Shown here: one piece after another, positions 16,538 to 22,737 of the stretch
Layout of the letters: the number at the start of each line of letters is the position of its first letter
How positions within the stretch are numbered: position 1 is the stretch's first letter
NCBI GenBank assembly: GCA_964577435.1
Contig: CAZNZD010000014.1
Coordinates: 1 to 33,299 of the forward strand
Direction: 5' to 3'
DNA from: MWDF01 sp964577435
GTDB lineage: Bacteria; Bacillota; DTU025; MWDF01
Length of the DNA stretch: 33,299 bases
Translations under genes and position numbers: made by a program
Notes under the pieces: generated by a model
Databases searched by the model: none
What the model saw: the letters and a program-made list of their open reading frames with translations, nothing else
Told to the model about the DNA's origin: nothing

Positions 16538-17335
16538 ATGGACAAAGGCGCTGGCGGCAGGATGAAGAGGATCCTGTCTTGGATACTCGCAGCATTGATA
16601 ATAACGGGAGGGGCCATCGCGATAGGCTGGTTCGCCGGCATCGCGCTGGTTGATTTGATGCAACCCGGCTCGAAGGACCTTGCCGAGCAGATGGATGAGC
16701 TGAACGCGGAGGCCGGCGAAGCGCCCGGCTCAACGGATATACCAGCCGAAGGGGATGGCGCGCCAGGGCAGGAAGCCCAGGGACCGCAGCTCAGCCTGCC
16801 AGCAATAATGGATGAGGCTTTTGATACAGGTCAGGATGACGGCTCGTCTCCGTTCGCAAGCCCGCCTTGGGCGAATAACGTAAGCATAACGCCCATCGAT
16901 GAGGCCGAAGGCGATCAGACCGATGCTTCAACAGGCGAGGAGCCTGCCGCGGACGATGCTGCGGAGGAGCCTCTGGGGCAGCAGGCGCCGCCTGCAAATG
17001 AGCCTTCGGCCCAGGCGCCTAAGGCTAGCCAGGCGCCGGAATCCTCAACTGCCCCGGTATCTTCTTCGCAGCCTTCAGCTGATGCAGGATCCGCCGGCTC
17101 ATCACAAGAGCCCTCTCAGCAGACGATGTACAAGGTGAGGGTGGGCCCGTACTCCGAGAAGGCAGGCGCGGATGAATCATCGGTGAAGCTTAAGGAGATG
17201 GGGTTCCCGGTCCTTACCGTCAAGGAAGGGACATCGTATTTCGTCCAGATAGGGGCCTTCTCGGTGTGGGCCAACGCGGACTCGCTTGTACAGAAGGTCA
17301 AGGCAGCGGGCTTTGCCGCTAAGATCGCAAATTAG
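16538..17335 (+). CDS. membrane-anchored SPOR-domain protein, SpoIIB-like in position and architecture
   Basis: 265 aa. A short basic N-terminus and one transmembrane helix (about residues 11-37) are followed by a long acidic, Pro/Ala/Gln/Ser-rich linker (about 45-190). A C-terminal SPOR domain (about 195-265) begins MYKVRVGPYSEKAGAD and includes YFVQIGAFSVWANAD. SPOR domains bind denuded septal peptidoglycan, so the protein should sit at division sites with the domain outside the membrane. B. subtilis SpoIIB has the same layout and lies between folC/comC and maf, supporting a SpoIIB-like septum role; whether this organism sporulates cannot be told from the window. GGAGG lies 8 nt before the ATG. 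The linker composition makes homology searches unreliable outside the SPOR domain. Confidence 0.85.
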   Translation: MDKGAGGRMKRILSWILAALIITGGAIAIGWFAGIALVDLMQPGSKDLAEQMDELNAEAGEAPGSTDIPAEGDGAPGQEAQGPQLSLPAIMDEAFDTGQDDGSSPFASPPWANNVSITPIDEAEGDQTDASTGEEPAADDAAEEPLGQQAPPANEPSAQAPKASQAPESSTAPVSSSQPSADAGSAGSSQEPSQQTMYKVRVGPYSEKAGADESSVKLKEMGFPVLTVKEGTSYFVQIGAFSVWANADSLVQKVKAAGFAAKIAN

Positions 17336-17347
17336 CCGGAGGAAGCG

Positions 17348-17716
17348 ATGAGAATCGATGACGCCGCACGGCTTCTTGAGGCCGACATAGTGGGAAGAAG
17401 CGCCGACTCCCTGGATGAGGAGGCAAGCTTCGCCTTCGCCGCCGAGCTTCTAAGCGACGTGCTGGCCTATGGACGGCCGGGGCACCTGCTGCTTACCGGG
17501 CTAATGGGGGGTCAGCTCATAAGGACGGCGGAGATATCGGGCGTATCCGCTATCATCTTCGTGAAGGGGAAGCGGCCGACCCAGGACATGGCGGAGCTTG
17601 CGGCAAGGTCCGGGATGCCGCTTCTTACTACAAGGATGACACTGTACGAGGCATGCGGGAAGCTTTACCAGGCCGGCGTCGCGCCAGCCGACTGCAATTC
17701 GGTGAGGGGGGCCTAG
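17348..17716 (+). CDS. DRTGG-like domain protein
   Basis: 122 aa, a single small domain. The pattern ELLSDVLAYGRPGHLLLTG, then RTAEISGVSAIIFVKGKRP, then a LPLLTT-like strand and LYEACGKLYQAG resembles DRTGG-domain proteins that accompany [FeFe] hydrogenase and signalling genes in clostridia and Thermotogae. The literal DRTGG string is absent, as is common in the family. Such domains are thought to sense ligands or interact with partners; the ligand is unknown. GGAGG precedes the ATG, and the stop is 1 bp before the RsbW-like gene, so the two are surely co-expressed. Family assignment is by pattern only. Confidence 0.7.
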   Translation: MRIDDAARLLEADIVGRSADSLDEEASFAFAAELLSDVLAYGRPGHLLLTGLMGGQLIRTAEISGVSAIIFVKGKRPTQDMAELAARSGMPLLTTRMTLYEACGKLYQAGVAPADCNSVRGA

Positions 17717-17717
17717 A

Positions 17718-18149
17718 ATGTCTTCAGCCGACAACACGAAGCTCCAGTTCGAGATCATCTCGCGGGACTTCATAAGGGCGGGCGACGCCGCGTCCACCAT
17801 CAAGAGATACCTGAGCCAGAACGGCTTCGACAAGGATCTCGTCCGAAGGGCGGCGGTCGCAGCCTACGAGGCGGAGATGAACATCGTCATACACTCCAAG
17901 GGCGGAATGCTCAGCGCGCAGATCGAGCCCGACCTCATACTGATAACGGCGATAGATGTGGGACCTGGCATCCCTGACATCAAGCTCGCCATGACCGAGG
18001 GCTATTCGACGGCGGACGACGAGGCAAGGCGCATGGGCTTCGGAGCGGGCATGGGGTTGCCCAACATGCAGAAGTGCTCCGATAAGTTCGAGATCACTTC
18101 AAGCCCCGGCACAGGGACGATGGTGAGGATGACGCTGTTCAGGCGCTGA
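17718..18149 (+). CDS. RsbW/SpoIIAB-type GHKL ATPase (anti-sigma regulatory factor family)
   Basis: 143 aa, consisting only of a HATPase_c domain. The N box is EAEMNIVIH (51-59, Asn55 for Mg2+), the G1 box DVGPGIPD (80-87), the G2 box GFGAGMGLPNM (107-117), and GTGTMVRM follows at the C-terminus. Proteins of this size act as serine kinases and anti-sigma factors, or as RsbT-like switch kinases. No sigma factor or anti-anti-sigma gene is adjacent; the neighbour is a DRTGG-like gene. In clostridial and Thermotogae hydrogenase clusters the same pair recurs, so a redox-linked regulatory role is plausible but inferred. A hairpin near 18200 ends this transcription unit. Confidence 0.85.
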   Translation: MSSADNTKLQFEIISRDFIRAGDAASTIKRYLSQNGFDKDLVRRAAVAAYEAEMNIVIHSKGGMLSAQIEPDLILITAIDVGPGIPDIKLAMTEGYSTADDEARRMGFGAGMGLPNMQKCSDKFEITSSPGTGTMVRMTLFRR

Positions 18150-18187
18150 CATTGTTTATTTATCCATACAATATTGAAAGCTAAGAG

Positions 18188-18217
18188 GGCGGCCCATGCC
18201 ATTTCGGGCCGCCTTGC
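18188..18217 (+). terminator. hairpin terminator between the signalling genes and the redox operon
   Basis: GGCGGCCC (18188-18195) pairs perfectly with GGGCCGCC (18206-18213) over a 10-nt loop. The tail TTGCCATTTG is only weakly T-rich, so termination may be partial. Confidence 0.65.
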
Positions 18218-18255
18218 CATTTGTGCGGTAAACAGCCGATAAAGGCGAATGCATG

Positions 18256-18284
18256 TTAACATCGCGCCGATATTGGAGTAGAAT
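18256..18284 (+). promoter_or_regulatory. promoter P1 of the redox operon
   Basis: TTAACA (18256-18261), a 17-nt spacer and TAGAAT (18279-18284), each 5/6 to consensus. The -35 box is embedded in the perfect palindrome ATGTTAACAT (18253-18262). Transcription would begin near 18291. Confidence 0.6.
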
Positions 18285-18310
18285 ATCGAAGGCGCTCGAT
18301 TCTTACGACT

Positions 18311-18332
18311 TTGTGAAAGATTGTTGTATAAT
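18311..18332 (+). promoter_or_regulatory. second -10 box (TATAAT) with a Rex-like TTGTGAA half-site
   Basis: A perfect TATAAT at 18327-18332 has only a poor -35 (TTACGA, 18303-18308, 18-nt spacer). TTGTGAA at 18311-18317 matches one arm of the Rex consensus TTGTGAA-N4-TTCACAA, but the second arm is not conserved. Rex is encoded by the second gene of this unit, so autoregulation here is plausible. Confidence 0.35.
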
Positions 18333-18403
18333 TCAATATGGGTTTAGCCGCCCAAGGGCGTATTTGTGCCGCTTAAGTGCGGAAATCGGACGGAGATGTG
18401 TGA

Positions 18404-18865
18404 ATGCAGCAGACCGGCATGGTCATAACCAAGGAGAAGGGCTGGGCGCTTCTTGAGATAATCAGGCCCAGCGCATGCAAGGGTTGCGGGATGTGCAAGC
18501 CCTCGGATAACGCGAAGAGGGTGAAGGCCATCTGCGATATGGAGGTGGGCAAGGGGGATCTCGTCGTCGTGGAGATGAAAGACGGCGACGTCCTGAAGGC
18601 AGCAGCCGTGGCATACGGGGTGCCGCTACTCGGCTTCCTTGCAGGAGTGGTGACAGGAAACGGCTTCGCCTCATACTTCAAGCTTCAGCAGAAGGCCGAC
18701 GCCTTCGCCGCAGCCGGAGGGTTCCTTTTCCTGATAATGGCCTATCTTGGGGTAAGGAAGTACGACCTCGGCCTGGATAGCAGGAAGTTCGCTCCCGTGG
18801 TGACCGGCTTTGCGGACCCCGGATCTGAATCCTGCTTCGGGAAGTCGGCGGACATCCAGCAATGA
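18404..18865 (+). CDS. RseC/MucC-family membrane protein (SoxR-reducing system-like)
   Basis: 153 aa. An N-terminal beta-rich part contains a Cys cluster (CKGCGMC near residues 25-31, plus a further Cys near 44) that could bind a metal or Fe-S cluster. Two transmembrane helices follow (about 66-85 and 102-120). The layout matches the RseC/MucC family, which in E. coli is linked to the Rsx complex, a homologue of Rnf that reduces SoxR. Here it opens the operon that ends with rnfCDGEAB, so a role in Rnf assembly, regulation or electron transfer to a sensor is a reasonable inference. Its TGA lies among possible rex starts. The family call is by architecture and Cys pattern. Confidence 0.75.
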   Translation: MQQTGMVITKEKGWALLEIIRPSACKGCGMCKPSDNAKRVKAICDMEVGKGDLVVVEMKDGDVLKAAAVAYGVPLLGFLAGVVTGNGFASYFKLQQKADAFAAAGGFLFLIMAYLGVRKYDLGLDSRKFAPVVTGFADPGSESCFGKSADIQQ

Positions 18866-18879
18866 ATGGAGGGTCTTGG

Positions 18880-19530
18880 ATGGGTGATCAGAAGGTACCG
18901 GACGTTGTCATCAGGCGCCTGCCTATGTATCTGAGGGCACTTGACAGCCTTGAAAGCGCAGGGCTATCCATCGTCTCGTCCAAACAGCTCGGGGATGTTA
19001 CAGGGACCAGCCCCACCCAGGTGAGGAAGGACCTCACCGTGTTCGGATGCTTCGGCAAGCAGGGGGTGGGCTACCGCATCAGCACCCTGAAGAAGGAGCT
19101 AATGGGGAAGCTCAAGCTCGACAGGGAAGTCAAGATCGCCATCGTCGGCCTGGGAAGGATGGGCAAGGCCATCATCCACTACAACGCCTACAGGCGGGGC
19201 ACCGGGCAGCGCGCAAGCGGCGCCGAGAACCTGGTGATCGAGGCGGGCTTCGACGTCGACGAGGCGGTTCTCAAGGAGGGCCCGTTCGATTCCGTCCCTG
19301 CATACAACATCAGCATGCTGAAAGAGGTCATTCGGCAGAACGGCATCAGGATAGCAGTGCTCACTGTCCCCGCCGAGGCTGCGCAGAAGATGGCCGACAT
19401 ATGCGTGCAGGCGGGCATCAAGGGTATTCTGAACTTCACTCCCACCACGCTTCTTGTGCCCGAGGGAGTGAAAGTCAACGATTCGGACGTCACGGTGCTT
19501 CTGCAAAGCCTTTCATACTACACCGAGTAA
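18880..19530 (+). CDS. rex: redox-sensing transcriptional repressor Rex
   Basis: Rex dimers bind DNA when NADH/NAD+ is low and let go when NADH rises, derepressing fermentation and respiration genes. The N-terminal winged helix contains IRRLPMYLRAL and SPTQVRKDLTVFGCFGKQGVGY (recognition-helix region). The Rossmann domain begins KIAIVGLGRMGKA, with the GxGxxG at residues 90-95. I choose ATG 18880 (216 aa), with GGAGGG 6 nt upstream, over ATG 18862, which overlaps the previous stop but has no ribosome site. Its place at the head of cytochrome, nfn, fhs and rnf genes points to control of those genes and of itself. Length and motifs are normal. Confidence 0.96.
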   Translation: MGDQKVPDVVIRRLPMYLRALDSLESAGLSIVSSKQLGDVTGTSPTQVRKDLTVFGCFGKQGVGYRISTLKKELMGKLKLDREVKIAIVGLGRMGKAIIHYNAYRRGTGQRASGAENLVIEAGFDVDEAVLKEGPFDSVPAYNISMLKEVIRQNGIRIAVLTVPAEAAQKMADICVQAGIKGILNFTPTTLLVPEGVKVNDSDVTVLLQSLSYYTE

Positions 19531-19557
19531 CGCAAATATCTGCGAGGAGGTATTCCT

Positions 19558-20475
19558 ATGTCCGGCAAACCATCGATTTTCGCGCGCGGCAAGGCGCAGG
19601 GAGTGATCCTTCTGGTCCTGGCGATTGTTATTGGCGGGACCATAGCCGCGGCAAGCTACACCGAAACGGACAAGTACTGCAGCGGCTGCCATTCCATGCA
19701 GCCTCTTGCCGATACCTGGGCGCACAGCAACCACAGCGATGTCCGCTGCGCGGACTGCCACATGAAGCCGGGCTTCACCGGCTGGTTCGAGAACCGTTTC
19801 GACATAGCCAGGATGAGAAGCGTTGAGAAAGCCGGTGGCACAACAGAGTTCGCCGACCTCGAGATAACCGACGAGTACTGCGTGCGCTGCCACGCCGCGG
19901 CGCCCAGCTCCAAAGGCACCGAGGAGATATCCATACCTCACACCATACATGTAGGCGGGATGGGCATCACCTGCAACGAGTGCCATGAGGGCCAGGTTCA
20001 CGGCATAGACGGGGCGATGCCTGCCGGCATAAGCCACGACAAGTGCAGCAGCTGCCATTACGACTGGTTCGCGGAGGGTACCGCCGACTGCGCCAAGTGC
20101 CACATAAAGGCAGACATTGAGCAGTCGGAGGACATCAGGATACCGCATGAGGCTCACAACTTCTACAGCTGCGAGGCCTGCCACGTCGAGTATGTGATAG
20201 GATCCGAGGGCGAGATGGGCCACTCCACCTGCATGGACTGCCACACCGACTGGTTCAACGCAAGCGCCCCCAGCTGCGGCAGCTGCCACATCAACCTTGA
20301 GTTCACAGAGACCGCGGACTACAACATCCCACATGCCGCCCACATCGGCTTCGGCTGCGAGAGCTGCCACGCCGACCAGCTTGTGCCGCCCGGCGAGGGC
20401 ATGAGCCATGCTTCCTGCGAGGGTTGCCACGGCGAGTGGTTCGAGTACGACTGCGTGATTTGCCACAAGTGGTAG
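19558..20475 (+). CDS. membrane-anchored dodecaheme c-type cytochrome (NapC/NirT-like N-terminus)
   Basis: 305 aa with one N-terminal transmembrane helix (about 13-33) and no signal-peptidase site seen, so it is probably anchored with the hemes outside. There are twelve CxxCH sites, beginning at C41, C64, C108, C139, C163, C178, C205, C225, C240, C267, C287 and C299. The first two sit in a NapC/NirT-like segment (YCSGCHSMQPLADTW, then CADCHMKPGF). The rest of the protein contains three tandem copies (about 126-182, 195-244, 257-303) of the pattern IPHxxH, CxxCH, H-x2-CxxCH, WF, CxxCH, so nine hemes come from a triplicated three-heme unit. The spare His residues can serve as distal ligands. 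It is probably a quinol- or Rnf-linked electron conduit; the partner is unknown. No cytochrome c maturation genes lie in the window. Confidence 0.92.
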   Translation: MSGKPSIFARGKAQGVILLVLAIVIGGTIAAASYTETDKYCSGCHSMQPLADTWAHSNHSDVRCADCHMKPGFTGWFENRFDIARMRSVEKAGGTTEFADLEITDEYCVRCHAAAPSSKGTEEISIPHTIHVGGMGITCNECHEGQVHGIDGAMPAGISHDKCSSCHYDWFAEGTADCAKCHIKADIEQSEDIRIPHEAHNFYSCEACHVEYVIGSEGEMGHSTCMDCHTDWFNASAPSCGSCHINLEFTETADYNIPHAAHIGFGCESCHADQLVPPGEGMSHASCEGCHGEWFEYDCVICHKW

Positions 20476-20488
20476 GAAGGCGGCCAAG

Positions 20489-21331
20489 ATGCACAAGATC
20501 CTGAGCAAGAGGCTTTTGGCCTCCTCCGTATACATGTTCGTGCTTGAAGCGCCGCTCGTCGCAAGGGCGGCAAAGCCCGGCAACTTCGTTATGGTAAGGT
20601 CTGACGAGCACGGCGAGAGGGTGCCTCTCACGATTGTCGAGCACGACCCCGAGAAGGGCACGATAACAATCGTAGTGCAGGAGATAGGCGCGTCGACGAT
20701 GAGGATGTGCTCCTTTGACGAGGGGCAGTCCTTCACCGACGTGCTAGGTCCCTGCGGCACGCCCACCAGCATCGAGAAGGTCGGCAATGTCGTCGCGGTA
20801 GCCGGCGGAATCGGCATCGCGCCGCTAATACCTCAGATCAGGGAGCATATGAGGATAGGAAACAAGGTGACGACCATACTCGGGGCGAGGACCGAGAGCC
20901 TATATGTGATGCGCGACACGGCAGGCATGGTCTCAAGCGAGATGATACTCTGCACCGACGACGGAAGTTGCGGCTTCCACGGCTTCGTCACCCAGGCCCT
21001 CGAGAAGCATATTCAGGAGGGGAACCAGGTTGACGAGGTAGTCGCGATAGGACCGGTGCGTATGATGAAAGCATGCGCCGACGTGACGAGGAAATACGGC
21101 ATCAAGACCACAGTGAGCCTGAACGCCACCATGCTCGACGGCACAGGCATGTGCGGGTGCTGCAGGGTTAGCGTGGGAGGCGTTACCAAGTTCTCCTGCG
21201 TCGACGGCCCTGAGTTCGATGCCCACCTGGTGGACTTCGACGAGCTCATCAAGAGGCAGACCTTCTTCAGGGAAGAGGAACGAAGGGCGGTAGAGGAGCA
21301 CAAGGCCGGGGAGGGTTGCAGATGCCGATAA
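20489..21331 (+). CDS. nfnA: NfnA: FAD/[2Fe-2S] subunit of NADH-dependent ferredoxin:NADP+ oxidoreductase
   Basis: 280 aa, related to dihydroorotate dehydrogenase electron-transfer subunits and to sulfide dehydrogenase beta. A ferredoxin-reductase-type FAD domain (RVPLTIVEHD) is followed by an NAD-binding domain (AVAGGIGIAPLIPQ) and a C-terminal [2Fe-2S] loop, GTGMCGCCRVSVGG to FSCVDGPEFDAH, with four Cys. In Nfn this subunit binds NAD(H) and works with NfnB to bifurcate electrons between NAD, ferredoxin and NADP. It overlaps nfnB by 10 bp, the usual pairing. An alternative name is SudB; the fhs and rnf genes beside it favour the Nfn role. Confidence 0.9.
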   Translation: MHKILSKRLLASSVYMFVLEAPLVARAAKPGNFVMVRSDEHGERVPLTIVEHDPEKGTITIVVQEIGASTMRMCSFDEGQSFTDVLGPCGTPTSIEKVGNVVAVAGGIGIAPLIPQIREHMRIGNKVTTILGARTESLYVMRDTAGMVSSEMILCTDDGSCGFHGFVTQALEKHIQEGNQVDEVVAIGPVRMMKACADVTRKYGIKTTVSLNATMLDGTGMCGCCRVSVGGVTKFSCVDGPEFDAHLVDFDELIKRQTFFREEERRAVEEHKAGEGCRCR

Positions 21332-22725
21332 AGGACCTGGCCGCAAGGCCTGAGATGCCCAAGCAGGATCCTAAGGAAAGAGGAAGCAACTTCCTTGAAG
21401 TCGCGCTCGGCCTAAGCGGGGAGGCGGCCCTTAAGGAGGCCCAGCGCTGTATCCAGTGCCCCACGAAGCCGTGCGTTAGCGGCTGCCCGGTGGAAGTGCC
21501 GATTCCGGAATTCCTAGCCCTGGCGGCGCAGGGGAGGTTCACAGAGGCCTCCCTTAAGATCAAGGAGAAGAACAGCCTGCCCGCCGTCTGCGGAAGGGTC
21601 TGCCCGCAGGAGACGCAGTGCGAGCAGGTCTGCACCCTGGCGAAGAAGTTCAAGCCGGTGGCGATAGGCATGATGGAGCGCTACGTGTCCGACTACGAGA
21701 GGTCGCACTCGACGCTCGACGTCGAGAAAAGGACCAAGGAAGATGCGCCAAGGGTAGCTGTGGTAGGATCTGGTCCTTCCGGACTCACCTGCGCGGCCGA
21801 CCTCGCCCTCATGGGATACAGGGTGGACATATATGAGTCGCTTCATGAGACAGGCGGAGTCCTAAGGTACGGGATACCGGAGTTCAGGCTCCCCAAGGAC
21901 ATAGTGGACAGGGAAGTGGATTACGTAAGGCAGCTGGGCGTGAGGATAATAACAAACGCCGTGATAGGAATGAGCGTCACACTTGAGGAGCTTCTCGGAA
22001 GCGAGGGGTACAGCGCCGTCTTCATCGGGACGGGGGCCGGGCTCCCGAACTTCCTGGGCATACCCGGGGAGAACCTGAACGGCGTGTACTCGGCGAACGA
22101 GTTTCTGACCAGGGTGAACCTGATGAAGGCCTACAAGTTCCCCTGCTACGGGACGCCTGTTAGGATAGGAAGGCAGGTAGCCGTGGTCGGTGCGGGAAAC
22201 GTGGCCATGGACTCCGCAAGGACCGCCCTTAGGCTGGGGGCCGAGCAGGTAAGCATAGTCTACAGAAGGTCCAGGCAGGAGATGCCCGCAAGGATAGAGG
22301 AGATCGAAAACGCGGAGGAAGAGGGAATCCTCATGAACCTTCTGACGAATCCGGTTGAGATCAAAGGCGACCCGGAAGGAAACGTCAAGGAGCTCATATG
22401 CCAGCGCATGGAGCTGGGAGAGCCTGACGCAAGCGGAAGGCGCAGGCCGATACCCGTGAAGGGTTCGGAATTCTCTGTGGAGGCCCAGACTGTGGTCATC
22501 GCAATAGGCCAGGGGCCGAACCCAGTGCTTACCAGGAACACCAAGGGCCTGGAGCTGGACAGGCACGGGCTCATAGTAGTCAAGGATGAATACGGGCAGA
22601 CCAGCATGCCGGGCGTTTTCGCCGGTGGCGACATCGTCACCGGGGCGGCCACGGTCATCGCCGCCATGGGGGCAGGCAAGATGGCTGCACGGGGTATAGA
22701 CCAGTTTATACGGGCGAAAGCCTGA
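21322..22725 (+). CDS. nfnB: NfnB: FAD and 2x[4Fe-4S] subunit, glutamate synthase small-subunit type
   Basis: 467 aa. The N-terminal Fe-S region contains CIQCPTKPCVSGCPVEVPIP and AVCGRVCPQETQCEQVC, the paired cluster pattern of GltD, NfnB and SudA. Then come a FAD-binding GSGPSGLTCA, an NADP-binding GAGNVAMDSARTALRLGA and a C-terminal FAD motif FAGGDIVTGAATVI. With NfnA it forms the soluble bifurcating transhydrogenase, reducing NADP+ with NADH and ferredoxin. The start is ATG 21322, with GAGGG 6 nt upstream; TTG 21316 is also in frame. No glutamate synthase large subunit is present, which argues against a GltD role. Confidence 0.92.
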   Translation: MPIKDLAARPEMPKQDPKERGSNFLEVALGLSGEAALKEAQRCIQCPTKPCVSGCPVEVPIPEFLALAAQGRFTEASLKIKEKNSLPAVCGRVCPQETQCEQVCTLAKKFKPVAIGMMERYVSDYERSHSTLDVEKRTKEDAPRVAVVGSGPSGLTCAADLALMGYRVDIYESLHETGGVLRYGIPEFRLPKDIVDREVDYVRQLGVRIITNAVIGMSVTLEELLGSEGYSAVFIGTGAGLPNFLGIPGENLNGVYSANEFLTRVNLMKAYKFPCYGTPVRIGRQVAVVGAGNVAMDSARTALRLGAEQVSIVYRRSRQEMPARIEEIENAEEEGILMNLLTNPVEIKGDPEGNVKELICQRMELGEPDASGRRRPIPVKGSEFSVEAQTVVIAIGQGPNPVLTRNTKGLELDRHGLIVVKDEYGQTSMPGVFAGGDIVTGAATVIAAMGAGKMAARGIDQFIRAKA

Positions 22726-22737
22726 CGGAGGTGCCAA

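Noticed and set aside
18151..18172. ATTGT ... ACAAT dyad after the RsbW-like gene as an operator
   Set aside because: Five-base arms in AT-rich DNA are expected by chance, and no promoter box is placed on it.
18253..18262. ATGTTAACAT as a full Rex operator
   Set aside because: Rex sites have two TTGTKAA-type arms with a 4-nt spacer; this palindrome is shorter and has no spacer.
21322..22725. Glutamate synthase small subunit GltD
   Set aside because: No large subunit gene is present, and the partner upstream is the NfnA-type FAD/[2Fe-2S] protein.
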